Assembly: GCF_014334115.1 (NCBI RefSeq)
Contig: NZ_CP060494.1
Coordinates: forward strand, 1,178,001 to 1,242,000
Direction: 5' to 3'
Length of the DNA stretch: 64,000 bases
Source: Sphingosinithalassobacter sp. CS137
Lineage (GTDB): Bacteria > Pseudomonadota > Alphaproteobacteria > Sphingomonadales > Sphingomonadaceae
Position numbers and translations under genes: made by a program. Shown piece by piece: positions 40,458 through 49,358 of the stretch. Each line of letters starts with the position of its first letter. The stretch's first letter is position 1. Below the pieces are notes generated by a model. That model made no database searches. It had not been told where the DNA came from and saw only the letters and a list, made by a program, of their open reading frames with translations.

Positions 40458-41588
40458 GTGACCCATCCCCGTTTCGAGTTCACCATCCGCGCCACCGACG
40501 GCAAGGCGCGGCTCGGCACCATCGCGATGCGCCGCGGCGAAATCCGCACGCCCGCCTTCATGCCCGTCGGTACCGCGGCGACCGTGAAGGCGATGAAGCC
40601 GCAGGACGTGCGCGCATCCGGCGCCGACATCCTGCTTGGCAACACCTATCACCTGATGCTCCGCCCCGGCGCCGAGCGCGTCGACCGGCTCGGCGGGCTG
40701 CACGGCTTCATGGGCTGGGATCGGCCGATCCTCACCGACAGCGGCGGCTATCAGGTGATGAGCCTCGCCGATCTCACCAAGCGCAGCGAAGACGGCATCG
40801 TCTTCAAGTCGCACCTCGACGGCTCGAAGCATCTGCTCAGTCCCGAGCGGTCGATGGAGATTCAGCGACTGCTTGGTTCCGACATCGTAATGGCCTTCGA
40901 CGAGCTGGTCCCGACCACCGCGACGCGCGAGGTGCAGGCGGCCGCAATGGAGCGTTCGATGCGCTGGGCGAAGCGTTCGCGTGCGGGTTTCGATTCGGGC
41001 GGCGCCCATGCCGCACGCGCCGCGCTGTTCGGCATTCAGCAAGGCGCTCTCGACGAAGGACTGCGCAAGGCAAGCGCCGAAGCGCTGAAAGACGTCGGCT
41101 TCGACGGCTATGCCGTGGGCGGGCTCGCAGTGGGCGAAGGCCAGGAGGCGATGTTCGGCGTGCTCGATTATGCGCCAGGGCAGCTCGACGCCGAAAAGCC
41201 CCGCTACTTGATGGGCGTGGGCAAGCCCGACGACATCGTCGGTGCTGTCGAGCGCGGCATCGACATGTTCGACTGTGTGCTTCCCACGCGCTCGGGCCGC
41301 ACCGGCCAGGCATTCACCCGCACCGGCCCGATCAACATCCGCAACGCGCGCTTCGCGGAGGATCAGGGGCCGCTCGACCCCGCCTGCGCCTGTCCGGTGT
41401 GCGGCACGTGGAGCCGCGCCTATCTCCACCACCTCGTCCGGGCGGGCGAGATCCTCGGCGCGATGCTGATGACCGAACACAATCTCTATTTCTATCAGCA
41501 GCTCATGGCGGACCTTCGCGCGGCGATCGGCGAAGCCCGGCTGAGCGCCTTCGCGCGGGACTTCCGCACGCGCTATTCCGGCGAATGA
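40458..41588 (+). CDS. tgt: tRNA-guanine transglycosylase
   Basis: 376 residues from a GTG at 40458. Conserved blocks: '[20 protein letters not shown]' in parts, '[13 protein letters not shown]', '[14 protein letters not shown]' (substrate-binding Asp), 'AFDELVP', '[11 protein letters not shown]', '[12 protein letters not shown]', '[10 protein letters not shown]' (nucleophile Asp), and the zinc site 'CACPVC' with a later 'YLHHL'. It swaps guanine 34 for preQ1 in Asp, Asn, His and Tyr tRNAs, the step before QueA. Confidence 0.97.
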   Translation: MTHPRFEFTIRATDGKARLGTIAMRRGEIRTPAFMPVGTAATVKAMKPQDVRASGADILLGNTYHLMLRPGAERVDRLGGLHGFMGWDRPILTDSGGYQVMSLADLTKRSEDGIVFKSHLDGSKHLLSPERSMEIQRLLGSDIVMAFDELVPTTATREVQAAAMERSMRWAKRSRAGFDSGGAHAARAALFGIQQGALDEGLRKASAEALKDVGFDGYAVGGLAVGEGQEAMFGVLDYAPGQLDAEKPRYLMGVGKPDDIVGAVERGIDMFDCVLPTRSGRTGQAFTRTGPINIRNARFAEDQGPLDPACACPVCGTWSRAYLHHLVRAGEILGAMLMTEHNLYFYQQLMADLRAAIGEARLSAFARDFRTRYSGE

Positions 41589-41618
41589 CGCGCCAAAAAT
41601 TACCTTAACCATCAAGCG

Positions 41619-41641
41619 TTTCGGCGCGGGACACGCCGAAA
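41619..41641 (+). terminator. Hairpin downstream of tgt
   Basis: A perfect 8-bp stem TTTCGGCG/CGCCGAAA with a 7-nt loop, 31 nt after the tgt stop. No T-run follows, so it is a weak terminator candidate or a leader structure of the following hydrolase gene. Confidence 0.4.
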
Positions 41642-41683
41642 TCGGCAGGCGCGGCGCGGCGCGTGTTGCGTTATTCTGGCGCC

Positions 41684-42691
41684 ATGGCGAGTGGAACCCA
41701 GGCACGGCCGTTTTGGCGGCGGTTCACGCGGATGCAGGCGCGCGGCGTCGGCGCGGCCGTTCTCGTGTCGCTCGTCGGGGCAGGGTTTTCGGCGCAGGCG
41801 CTCGGCCCCGCCGAACCGATCCGCGCCGAAGGACCGCCCGCGCCAGCCGGCTATGAAGCCGACGATCATTTCCCCGGTGCCGCCTACTTCTTCGTCGTGG
41901 ACGATGAAACGGCCTCGGCGGGCACGACGGGCACTGCGCCGCTGCCCGACCTGCCTGTGCCTGCGGACGCAGTGATCGACGCCTCGATTCATCCGGCGGC
42001 GCCCTTTGCCTCCCGCGGGAGCGGGACGGACAAGGCACGCGCGTTCCAATGCCTCACCACCGCCATTTACTATGAAGCGGCCAACGAGCCGGACGCCGGG
42101 CAGCGCGCGGTCGCGCAGGTGGTGCTCAATCGCGTGCGCCATCCCGCCTTCCCCGCCACGGTGTGCGGAGTCGTGTTCCAGGGTTCCGATCGGCCGGTCT
42201 GTCAGTTCAGCTTCGCCTGCGATGGATCGATGACGCGCCGCCCGTCATCGACCGCATGGCAGCGGGCCGAGCGCGTGGCGAAGGCAGCACTTTCGGGCAG
42301 CGTCTTCGCGCCCGTCGGCCTGGCGACGCATTACCACACCCATGCAGTGACGCCTTCGTGGAACCGCAGCCTGGTGATGACCGGCGTGTTCGGAGCGCAT
42401 TTCTTCCATCGCTGGAAAGGCTATTGGGGCACTCCCGCAGCGTTCCGCGACCGGTACCGCGGCGGTGAGCCTGCGCCGGGCCCGTCGCGATCTGCCGCGC
42501 AGGTTCAGGCGTCGCCGGCCGCCGCACCGGAAGCGGCCGTGCCTGCGGTCCGCCCGTCCCCGCCGTCGGACACTGCAATCCAGCCGCGCCATCGACAGAC
42601 CAGTACGCTGCTTGCCGAGACGGACGTGCCCGAACTCCCGCAATCGACCATCCTGCCGAAATGGGAAGGCACCGGACAGCCGCTCCGCTAG
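41684..42691 (+). CDS. Cell wall hydrolase (SleB-type, Hydrolase_2)
   Basis: 335 residues from the ATG at 41684; an in-frame TTG lies 21 nt upstream. An N-terminal hydrophobic segment ('GVGAAVLVSLVGAGFSAQAL') anchors or exports it. The SleB domain (about residues 115-260) shows 'CLTTAIYYEAANEPDAGQRAVAQVVLNRV' in parts, with the catalytic Glu in 'YYEAANE', then 'CQFSFACDG' and 'ATHYHTHAVTPSW'. A Pro/Ala-rich tail follows. It cuts peptidoglycan glycan strands or crosslinks in the periplasm, probably for growth or remodelling; sporulation is not implied. Confidence 0.88.
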   Translation: MASGTQARPFWRRFTRMQARGVGAAVLVSLVGAGFSAQALGPAEPIRAEGPPAPAGYEADDHFPGAAYFFVVDDETASAGTTGTAPLPDLPVPADAVIDASIHPAAPFASRGSGTDKARAFQCLTTAIYYEAANEPDAGQRAVAQVVLNRVRHPAFPATVCGVVFQGSDRPVCQFSFACDGSMTRRPSSTAWQRAERVAKAALSGSVFAPVGLATHYHTHAVTPSWNRSLVMTGVFGAHFFHRWKGYWGTPAAFRDRYRGGEPAPGPSRSAAQVQASPAAAPEAAVPAVRPSPPSDTAIQPRHRQTSTLLAETDVPELPQSTILPKWEGTGQPLR

Positions 42692-42757
42692 CCCTGCCGC
42701 GAGAGAAGGGGCCCCGCCGCTTCCCGGCGAGACCCCATCTCCTGCTTGCCGACCCGA

Positions 42758-43153
42758 TCAGCGGCGGCCGCCGCGATGCTCATAGCTGCGGTAGTCGTTC
42801 GCCCCGCGATTCTGGCCGCGCACCTGGCGGTCGTTCCGTTCGATGCGGATCTGGCGCGACAGGGCATCGAAACGACGGTCAAGATCGCGGCGCTCGGCCA
42901 TGGTCAGCCCGGGGCGGCTGCGACGATATTGCGCCTCGATCCGTTCGAGCGCTCGGAACTGCTGGCGAAGGCGCACCGCCTCCTGCCGAGTCACCGATCC
43001 GTTGCGGACGCCCAGATCGATCCGGCGATCGAGATTTGCCTGGCGCTGGTTGATGTTCTGCCACTGCTGTGGCGCGGGCGCAGCGATGGCGGCTGCGGGA
43101 ATCGCGGTGGCGGCCATGCCGATGCCAGCCAGAACGAATGCGATCTTCTTCAT
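42758..43153 (-). CDS. Small periplasmic protein, Arg/Gln-rich
   Basis: 131 residues with a signal peptide ending in 'AAIAAPAPQ' and a GAGGAG site before its ATG. The mature part is helical and very polar: 'INQRQANLDRRIDLGVRNGSVTRQEA' in parts, 'RLRQQFRALERIEAQYRRSRPGLT' in parts, then an Arg/Asn/Gly tail ('NRGANDYRSYEHRGGRR'). The 'RQxxLxxRI..G...G.LT..EA..L' layout recurs in short sphingomonad periplasmic proteins without known role. It is divergent from the small winged-helix regulator. Confidence 0.7.
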   Translation of the reverse strand: MKKIAFVLAGIGMAATAIPAAAIAAPAPQQWQNINQRQANLDRRIDLGVRNGSVTRQEAVRLRQQFRALERIEAQYRRSRPGLTMAERRDLDRRFDALSRQIRIERNDRQVRGQNRGANDYRSYEHRGGRR

Positions 43154-43314
43154 GAGTGACTCCTCTACGCTACGGGACCGCCTCGGCGGCCTGGGCTTCT
43201 TTTCGAGGATGCTTGTCGCGCGGGTGTGGCGCCAGCGCCGCTGATGTGTCGCAAGCTGTCGCGCCGCGGTTCGCGCGGTTCAGCTTCGCGGCTGAAGAAG
43301 CCCACGGAGAACAT

Positions 43315-43329
43315 GTTTGCGTTGCAAAC
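43315..43329. promoter_or_regulatory. Inverted-repeat operator candidate before the winged-helix gene
   Basis: GTTTGC-GTT-GCAAAC, a perfect 6-bp inverted repeat with a 3-nt centre. It covers the predicted -35 element of the gene starting at 43351, as expected for self-repression by the encoded regulator (inference). Confidence 0.55.
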
Positions 43330-43344
43330 CGGCTCGTCTATGGT
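43316..43344 (+). promoter_or_regulatory. Predicted promoter giving a leaderless mRNA
   Basis: TTTGCG, exactly 17 nt, then TATGGT (43339-43344). The predicted transcription start, seven bases on, is the A of the ATG at 43351. No Shine-Dalgarno sequence precedes that ATG, which agrees with a leaderless transcript. Confidence 0.45.
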
Positions 43345-43350
43345 GCCGAC

Positions 43351-43653
43351 ATGGCACGCTTCGATATCGACGATCTGGACGAGGTCATTCACGGCCGTCT
43401 GCGGCTCGGCATCATGGCTTATCTGATCGACGCCGAGGCCGCCGACTTCACCGAGTTGAAGACGCTGTTGAACGCCACCCAGGGCAATCTCTCGATCCAT
43501 CTGCGCAAGCTGGAGGACGCCGGCTATATCGCGATCGAGAAGCGCATCATCGATCGCAAGTCGCTGACTCGCGCCCGTCTGACGGACGCCGGGCGCCAGG
43601 CATTTGCCGTCTATCTTCAGGCGCTCGGCAAGCTGCTCGCGCCCGGGGGCTAG
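43351..43653 (+). CDS. Small winged-helix transcriptional regulator (MarR/ArsR-like)
   Basis: 100 residues, a single winged-helix domain: 'DEVIHGRLRLGIMAYL' (helix 1), 'DFTELKTLLNATQGNLSIHLRKLEDAGYI' in parts (helix-turn-helix, with recognition helix 'TQGNLSIHLRKLE') and the wing 'EKRIIDRKSLTRARLTDAGR' in parts. It matches the stand-alone HTH family often annotated as 'transcriptional regulator' (PF13601 type). No ligand domain is visible. The ATG at 43351 is fixed by homology-like start 'MARFDIDDLDEVIHGRLRL'. An inverted repeat covers its promoter. Its stop overlaps the stop of recN by 4 nt, convergently. Confidence 0.88.
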   Translation: MARFDIDDLDEVIHGRLRLGIMAYLIDAEAADFTELKTLLNATQGNLSIHLRKLEDAGYIAIEKRIIDRKSLTRARLTDAGRQAFAVYLQALGKLLAPGG

Positions 43654-45314
43654 GCTGCTTCCAGCAGCCGTTCGGCCTGGGCGCGCGCTTCGTCCGTGAT
43701 TTCGGCGCCCGAGAGCATACGAGCGATCTCCTCGCGGCGCTCCGCCTCGTCGAGCGGCGTGACGTCGGTGCGCGTGACGATGCCGTCATGGCTCTTGGCG
43801 ATCAGCAGGTGGCGGCGTCCGCGCGCGGCGACCTGCGGGCTATGGGTCACGACCAGCAGCTGCGTGCGCGCCGCCAACCGCGCCAGCCGCTCGCCGATCG
43901 CGCTCGCGACGGCGCCGCCGACACCGCGATCGATCTCGTCGAAGATCATCGTGCCCGCCGCGCCTTCTTCCGCCAGCGCGACCTTGAGCGCGAGGATGAA
44001 GCGCGAAAGCTCGCCTCCGCTCGCGATCTTGATCAGCGGCGCGAAGGGAGCACCGGGATTGGTGGAAATCTCGAACTCGACTCGGTCGCTGCCCGCCGGA
44101 CCCCATTGCGCCTCGGGAAGCGGCTCGACCGTCGTGCGGAATCGCGCGGCGTCGAGCTTGAGCGGCGCCAGCTCCGACGCCACCGCGGCATCGAGCCGCG
44201 CCGCCGCCTCGACACGCGCGCCGGACAATGACTCGGCCGCTTCGACATAGGCGCGGTGCGCCGCCGCCATTGCGCGCTCGAGCGTCGCGATGCCTTCTCC
44301 GCCGCTCTCGACTCGCGCCAGGCGGGCCGCAAGTTCGCCGGCCAAAGCGGCGAGCTCGTCGGGCTGGACTCGATGCTTGCGCGCGAGGCCGCGTAGTTCG
44401 AACAGCCGCGCCTCGTCGGCTTCGAGCGCTGCGGGATCGAACGCCAATGCTTCGGCGGCCAGATCAACCTGTTCCTGCGCCGCCGCCGCCTCGATGATCG
44501 CGCGATCGACCGCGCCGAGTGCTTCGGCGAGCGCCTCGTGATCCTCGGCGACGCGTTCGAGAACGCGCGCCGCCTGCCGCAACCGACTGAGGCCGCCCTC
44601 CGAACCTTCTAGCAGGTCGGCGACCCCCTGGAGATCGCCGGCGATCTTTTCGCCGCGCTGCATCGCCGCGCGCCGCTCGGCGAGAATGGCCTCCTCCCCC
44701 TCCTCCGGCGCGAGCGCGTTCAGCTCGGCGACGGCATGTTCCAGCCATTCGCGATCGCGCTCGGCGAGTTCCTGTTCCTCGCGTGCAGCGGCAAGGGCAT
44801 TCTCCGCCTCGCGCCAACGACGATGCGCCACCGCCACCGCGCCGGCATCGAGCCGCCCGAACGCATCGAGCAGCGCGCGGTGCCCGCGCGCGTTGAGCAG
44901 CCCCCGATCGTCGTGCTGGCCATGGATTTCGACGAGGTGCTGCCCCAGCTCACGCAGCAGCCCGGCCGAGGCGGGCTGATCGTTGATGAAGGCGCGGCTG
45001 CCGCCGTCCGCCTTTACCACGCGGCGCACGAGCAGCGGCTCGCCCGGCTCCATGTCGAGTCCGTTCTGCGCGAGCAGTTCGGCGACCGGGCCGCGTTCCG
45101 GCGGCGCTTCAAAACTGGCACTGACAACCGCCTGCGCCGCACCCTGCCGAACCAGTCCGCTGTCGCCGCGCGCACCCAGCGCCAGCCCTAGCGCGTCGAG
45201 CAGGATCGACTTTCCCGCGCCCGTCTCACCGGTGAGCACGCCCAGCCCCTCGCCGAACTCGAGGTCCAGAGCCTCGATCAGCACAACGTCACGGATGGAA
45301 AGCGCCGTCAGCAT
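43650..45314 (-). CDS. recN: DNA repair protein RecN
   Basis: 554 residues. SMC-like ATPase: Walker A 'GETGAGKS' (29-36), long coiled-coil region (about 150-360, with 'REEQELAERDREWLEHA'), signature 'SGGELSRFILALKVAL', Walker B 'GTMIFDEIDRGVGG' and 'LLVVTHSPQVAA'. The N-terminal 'MLTALSIRDVVLIEALDLEF' is the RecN start. It tethers DNA during double-strand-break repair. It follows bamD by 52 nt, a conserved arrangement. Its 3' end overlaps the winged-helix gene. Confidence 0.96.
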   Translation of the reverse strand: MLTALSIRDVVLIEALDLEFGEGLGVLTGETGAGKSILLDALGLALGARGDSGLVRQGAAQAVVSASFEAPPERGPVAELLAQNGLDMEPGEPLLVRRVVKADGGSRAFINDQPASAGLLRELGQHLVEIHGQHDDRGLLNARGHRALLDAFGRLDAGAVAVAHRRWREAENALAAAREEQELAERDREWLEHAVAELNALAPEEGEEAILAERRAAMQRGEKIAGDLQGVADLLEGSEGGLSRLRQAARVLERVAEDHEALAEALGAVDRAIIEAAAAQEQVDLAAEALAFDPAALEADEARLFELRGLARKHRVQPDELAALAGELAARLARVESGGEGIATLERAMAAAHRAYVEAAESLSGARVEAAARLDAAVASELAPLKLDAARFRTTVEPLPEAQWGPAGSDRVEFEISTNPGAPFAPLIKIASGGELSRFILALKVALAEEGAAGTMIFDEIDRGVGGAVASAIGERLARLAARTQLLVVTHSPQVAARGRRHLLIAKSHDGIVTRTDVTPLDEAERREEIARMLSGAEITDEARAQAERLLEAA

Positions 45315-45366
45315 GCCTGGCCGACCTTACGCGTTCGGCGTCTCCGGGAAAGCAGGAAACGACGGC

Positions 45367-46176
45367 TCAGTTAGGTGCCGCGCCGGCCTGCGCCGCGAGC
45401 TGGGGCGCATGCTCCTGCATCAGCGCATAGGCCCGCTCATACCATTGGCTGCCCGGATAGTTGGTCCCCAGCACCGCGGCCGATTTCAGCGCCTCCTGCG
45501 GGATGCCGAGCGCCAGATAGCTCTCGGTGAGCCGCATCAGCGCCTCAGGAGCATGAGTCGTCGTCTGATACTGGTCCACGACCGAGCGAAAGCGCAGCGT
45601 CGCCGCCAGCCACTGGCCGCGATCCTGATAATAGCGGCCGATCTCCATTTCCTTGCCGGCGAGATGGTCGCGCAGCAGATCCATCTTCAGCCGCGCATCG
45701 GCAGCGTAGCGCGTCTGCGGATAGCGCCGCGAAAGCTCGCCCAGCGCGTCGAGCGCCTGCTGCGTGATCTTCTGATCGCGCTTAACGTCGCTGATCTGCT
45801 CGTAATAGCTCAGGCCGATCAGATAATAGGCATAGGGCGCGTCGCGGTTGCCCGGGTGCACCGCCAGGAAGCGCTGCGCCGACTGGATCGCCTCGGCATA
45901 ATCCTGATTCATGTAATAGCTGAAGGCACTCATCAGCTGCGCCCGGCGCGCCCAGATCGAATAGGGATGCTGGCGCTCGACTTCGTCGAACAGCTGTGCG
46001 GCCTGCTGGTAGCGGCCACGGTCGAGCCGGTCCTTCGCCGCCGTGTAGAGCGTTCCCACGTCGCGCGCGACATAGGGAGTATCGGCACGGCCGCCGGAGC
46101 TGGCGCAACCGGCGACGAGGATGGCGAGCGTCGCGACAAGAGCCGGAGCGAACGTGCGGAACTGAGGACTACGCAT
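45367..46176 (-). CDS. bamD: Outer membrane assembly lipoprotein BamD
   Basis: 269 residues with signal peptide and lipobox 'ILVAGC' near residue 24, then tetratricopeptide repeats: 'YTAAKDRLDRGRYQQAAQLFDEVERQHPYS' in parts, 'SAFSYYMNQDYAEAIQSAQRFLAVHPGN' in parts and 'YLIGLSYYEQ'. BamD is the essential lipoprotein partner of BamA in outer-membrane beta-barrel insertion. The ATG at 46176 is fixed by the signal peptide; the frame continues upstream antisense to manA without coding character. It is divergent from manA. Confidence 0.95.
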   Translation of the reverse strand: MRSPQFRTFAPALVATLAILVAGCASSGGRADTPYVARDVGTLYTAAKDRLDRGRYQQAAQLFDEVERQHPYSIWARRAQLMSAFSYYMNQDYAEAIQSAQRFLAVHPGNRDAPYAYYLIGLSYYEQISDVKRDQKITQQALDALGELSRRYPQTRYAADARLKMDLLRDHLAGKEMEIGRYYQDRGQWLAATLRFRSVVDQYQTTTHAPEALMRLTESYLALGIPQEALKSAAVLGTNYPGSQWYERAYALMQEHAPQLAAQAGAAPN

Positions 46177-46293
46177 ATGCGCCGTCTTAGCCGAGCCGCG
46201 CGGTCGCGAACAACATCTTTCGCGCGGTGCGAATTCCGCGACAGGCAATGCGCGGACGGCTATATCGCTCCGCACCTGCTTCGGAGACGACCT

Positions 46294-47118
46294 ATGACCG
46301 CCACTCTCCTCGCCACCCATCGAGTCGAGAAGCCCTGGGGCAGGCATAGCCTGTGGCCCGGTTTCGCCGACCCTGGCGCGGACGGAGCCCCGGTGGGCGA
46401 AATATGGTTCCAGACGCCGGGCGACTCCGCCCCTGACCTGCTCATCAAATATCTGTTCACCAGCGAGAAGCTGTCGGTGCAGGTGCATCCGAACGATGCG
46501 CAGGCACAGGCGCGCGGCCTGCCCCGCGGCAAGGACGAATGCTGGGTGATTCTCGATGCCGAACCCGATTCGACGATCGCACTCGGCACCAGAGAGCCTG
46601 TCGATCGCGAGACGCTGCGTCGCGCCGCGCAGGATGGATCGATCGAGCAGCTGCTCGACTGGAAGCCGGTGAAGGCGGGCGACTTTTTTTATTCGGCCTC
46701 GGGCACGATCCATGCGATCGGCGAGGGCATCACGCTGATCGAAGTGCAGCAGAATTCCGAAACCACCTACCGCCTCTACGACTATGGCCGCCCGCGCGAG
46801 CTGCACCTCGACGAAGGGCTCGCCGTCGCCGATCCGCGACCTTTCGTTCCCCACCCGATCCCCGGCAAGGTCGCCGACGATCGAACGATTCTGGTGGAAG
46901 GGCCGAAATTCGTGCTCGAGCGCTGGCCCGGCGGGCACCGCATGGTGCGGCTGGCGGAGGGGCAGACCGGCTGGCTGGTGCCCGTCACCGGCGGAGGGGT
47001 GGTCGATGGCGTGCCCTTCCGGGCGGGCGAATGCCTTACGCTGAGCGGCACCGCCGAGATCGAAGCCGAAGTGGGCAGTGACCTGTTGTTCGCCTATCCC
47101 GGCGAGCGGCGGATCTAG
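46294..47118 (+). CDS. manA: Class I mannose-6-phosphate isomerase
   Basis: 274 residues, the short bacterial form. Zinc ligands and active-site text are recognisable: 'KPWGRHSLWPGF', 'GEIWFQTP', 'KLSVQVHPNDAQA' (His ligand), 'KDECWVILDAEP' (Glu), 'FFYSASGTIHAIGEGITLIEVQQNSETTYRLYDYGR' in parts. It interconverts mannose-6-phosphate and fructose-6-phosphate, supplying GDP-mannose for surface glycans, which fits the mannosyltransferase-like gene in this window. Confidence 0.9.
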   Translation: MTATLLATHRVEKPWGRHSLWPGFADPGADGAPVGEIWFQTPGDSAPDLLIKYLFTSEKLSVQVHPNDAQAQARGLPRGKDECWVILDAEPDSTIALGTREPVDRETLRRAAQDGSIEQLLDWKPVKAGDFFYSASGTIHAIGEGITLIEVQQNSETTYRLYDYGRPRELHLDEGLAVADPRPFVPHPIPGKVADDRTILVEGPKFVLERWPGGHRMVRLAEGQTGWLVPVTGGGVVDGVPFRAGECLTLSGTAEIEAEVGSDLLFAYPGERRI

Positions 47119-47187
47119 GCACGAGCGACCTTGATCGCCGCCGGGCGCCACATCCCCGTATACTGCATCGTGCTGACCCGTATGCGA

Positions 47188-47409
47188 TCAGAGAATGCCC
47201 CAGGTCAGCAGCAGCCGGCCGCCGCTGACGATCGCAACGAGCAGATTCAGGTTCCGCCCCTCATTACGGTCGGACAACACGCCGAGCGCAAGCCCCACCA
47301 GCGCTATCGGAAATACGAGCCAGTTGAGCAGCGAAACGATCGGCAGCAAGGCCGGGATCGCGAGCAGCAGCGCTATCGCGCCGACTATCAGGGAAAGAAT
47401 GTTCAGCAT
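47188..47409 (-). CDS. Small hydrophobic membrane protein
   Basis: 73 residues with two or three membrane segments ('IVGAIALLLAIPALLPIVSLL', 'LVFPIALVGLALGVL') and a short loop 'SDRNEGRNLN'. The start 'MLNILSLIVG' with a weak AGGGT site is the only ATG. No family is firmly recognised. It lies between convergent manA and the SOUL gene. Confidence 0.6.
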   Translation of the reverse strand: MLNILSLIVGAIALLLAIPALLPIVSLLNWLVFPIALVGLALGVLSDRNEGRNLNLLVAIVSGGRLLLTWGIL

Positions 47410-47454
47410 GACCCTAAGATGGGCGTTTCGGGGTGTATTGGCAAGATAAAACGC

Positions 47455-48048
47455 TCAGCTCGCCAGCGGAATGAGCACTTCGTTGCGCCGCAGCGGCCCC
47501 GGCAGAAAGGGTGAGGTGTAATATGCATGCTCGACCGGACCCGCGGCGCCATAGCCGCGCGCTTCGATCCACCGACGCAGCTCGGCCTCACGCAGCGCCA
47601 GCACCGCCTCGTCGGTGTCGCCTGAAAAGCGCAGCGCCGCTACGCGACGCGCCGGCAGCGACCGTATCCGCACCTCGTTCCCCGCCGCGGGCAGAGTCTC
47701 CACCGCGCGATCGAAGGGCAAGACGAAGCGCGTGCGCCATCCCCGCCCGTCGCTATCGCCATCCACCAGCACCGGCGCCATCACCGGAATCCGGCTGCCG
47801 CTCCGCTCCTTGCCGAGAACATAGTCCGCCAATGTCATGAAGCCGCGCGAAAGCGCAGTATCGCGCAGACCCTCCGAAACGGTTTCCGCCACCACCAGGC
47901 CAGGATAGGCGCGCACGGTGATCGCCCCCTCGCGATCTTCGGTTTCGAATGGAACTTCGTCATCGCCGCCGGCAAGCAGCACATAGCCGAGCCCAGCGGC
48001 GATCGCCACGGCGACGCCGGCGCCGACGATCCTGGTATTCACTTGCAT
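47455..48048 (-). CDS. SOUL family haem-binding protein
   Basis: 197 residues with an N-terminal anchor ('RIVGAGVAVAIAAGLGYVLL'). The SOUL/HBP fold is visible from 'FETEDREGAITVRAYPGLVVAET' in parts, followed by 'RGFMTLADYVLGKER', 'IPVMAPVLV', 'RFVLPF' and 'YGAAGPVEHAYYTSPFLPGPLRRNEV' in parts. The family binds haem or other tetrapyrroles. In bacteria the role is unclear; membrane-tethered haem handling is plausible. The ATG at 48048 was chosen by the signal anchor. Confidence 0.88.
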   Translation of the reverse strand: MQVNTRIVGAGVAVAIAAGLGYVLLAGGDDEVPFETEDREGAITVRAYPGLVVAETVSEGLRDTALSRGFMTLADYVLGKERSGSRIPVMAPVLVDGDSDGRGWRTRFVLPFDRAVETLPAAGNEVRIRSLPARRVAALRFSGDTDEAVLALREAELRRWIEARGYGAAGPVEHAYYTSPFLPGPLRRNEVLIPLAS

Positions 48049-48187
48049 CAAGCCCTTCCTCGCTGGACGTCCAAACGCCGTCCTCCGCGATCGGTTCCCC
48101 GCGGGCGGCTCACCCGAGGCGCGCAGGCCGTCCCACGATTCCTTAACCTTCCGGCGCCATCGTCGGCTGCAAACAGGAGCGATACGA

Positions 48188-48922
48188 ATGATCCGCCGAC
48201 CGCATCTCCTGCTCGCAGCGCTGCTGCCGCTGGCACTCGCCGCCTGCAGTGGCGGAAGCGAGCAGACGAATGCCGACACGATGGATGGTGAGAATGTCAC
48301 CGATCCTGCGCTGGCAAGCGCGCTGCAGGACCAGATCATGGTCGACCCCGGCCTGTCGCAGCAGGCAAACGGCGATTCGGTGCGTCCCCCCGGCCAGCCC
48401 TATTCGGGCACCGTCCCTCCGGAGGGAGTCGCCGCCAACGGCAGCACCATCGACGGCGAGCTGATGCGCGCGCCGGCTCCGGTGCAGGCCGGGAGCGACT
48501 GCGAACAGTGCCAGAACGCCCGCGAATCGGTGACGCTGGGCGGCCTCGCGGCACGCCAGCAAAACCGCGAGCTGGGCGGGTGCGCGGCGGACCTCCAATA
48601 TTCGGCTTCATGGGCAGAGCGGCTGCCGCGCGACATTCCGCTTTATCCGCACGCGCGAGTCGTCGAAGCCGCAGGCGCCGACGGTGCGGCATGCCAGCTG
48701 CGTGTCGTCACTTTCTCCTCGCCGGCGCCGATGCAGACGATGCTCGACTGGTATTACACCAAGGCGGTCCGCGCGGGCTTCACCGCCGAGCACCAGGTCG
48801 ACGGGGCGGAACATATCCTCGGCGGCACCCGCGAGCGCGACGACGGCGCCTATGTGCTCTTCATGACGCCGCGCCCGGATGGCGGCACCGACATCGATCT
48901 GGTGGCGAACAACGGGGTATAG
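48188..48922 (+). CDS. Putative lipoprotein, unknown function
   Basis: 244 residues with a signal peptide and lipobox 'LALAAC' near residue 20, and CAGGAG before the ATG. A disordered linker rich in Asp, Gly and Pro leads to a C-terminal domain with 'SASWAERLPRDIPLYPHARVVEAAG' in parts and 'MLDWYYTKAVRAGFTAEHQ', resembling sphingomonad lipoproteins that measure or hold envelope ligands. Cysteine pairs occur at 'CEQCQNA', 'GGCAADL' and 'ACQLRVV'. No firm family name. Confidence 0.7.
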   Translation: MIRRPHLLLAALLPLALAACSGGSEQTNADTMDGENVTDPALASALQDQIMVDPGLSQQANGDSVRPPGQPYSGTVPPEGVAANGSTIDGELMRAPAPVQAGSDCEQCQNARESVTLGGLAARQQNRELGGCAADLQYSASWAERLPRDIPLYPHARVVEAAGADGAACQLRVVTFSSPAPMQTMLDWYYTKAVRAGFTAEHQVDGAEHILGGTRERDDGAYVLFMTPRPDGGTDIDLVANNGV

Positions 48923-48983
48923 TGGCCGGCGCGCGTAAGGCGCGTCCTTTCCCTGCGCGCGATTCCGCGCTAACCGGCGGATC

Positions 48984-49358
48984 ATGCCCCATCTTCTTCT
49001 CGTCATGCTGGGCGGTGCGATCGGCGCCGGCGCACGGCACCTCGTCGGGCGCGCCACGCTCGCCTGGTTCGGCCCCGGCTATCCGGTCGGCACGCTCGCC
49101 GTGAACGTGCTCGGCGGGTTCGCCATGGGGCTGCTCGCCGGCAGCCTGGCGCGTGCGGGCGGCAGCGAGCAGCTGAGGCTGCTGGTCGGCGTCGGAATCC
49201 TGGGCGGCTTCACGACCTTCTCCGCCTTCTCGCTCGACGTGATGATGATGCTCGAGCGCGGCGACTGGACCGCCGCCGGTTTCTACGCGCTCGTCTCGGT
49301 CACCGGCGCCGTTGCAGCGCTCGCGGCGGGGCTCGGCCTAGTACGGGCGCTGGCATGA
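48984..49358 (+). CDS. crcB: Fluoride efflux transporter CrcB (Fluc)
   Basis: 124 residues with four membrane segments. Fluc motifs are 'GGAIGAGARHLVGR', 'PVGTLAVNVLGGFAMG' (conserved Asn) and 'GILGGFTTFSAFSLD' (Phe-box and Na+ site). Dual-topology dimers export fluoride. It is the first gene of a five-gene series (crcB, rluC, HAD, small membrane protein, ATP12) in which every junction is a 4-nt overlap. No fluoride riboswitch consensus is visible in the 61 nt upstream. Confidence 0.95.
   Translation: MPHLLLVMLGGAIGAGARHLVGRATLAWFGPGYPVGTLAVNVLGGFAMGLLAGSLARAGGSEQLRLLVGVGILGGFTTFSAFSLDVMMMLERGDWTAAGFYALVSVTGAVAALAAGLGLVRALA

Noticed and set aside
48923..48983. Fluoride riboswitch before crcB
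   Set aside because: The 61 nt lack the conserved core and are too short for the pseudoknot.
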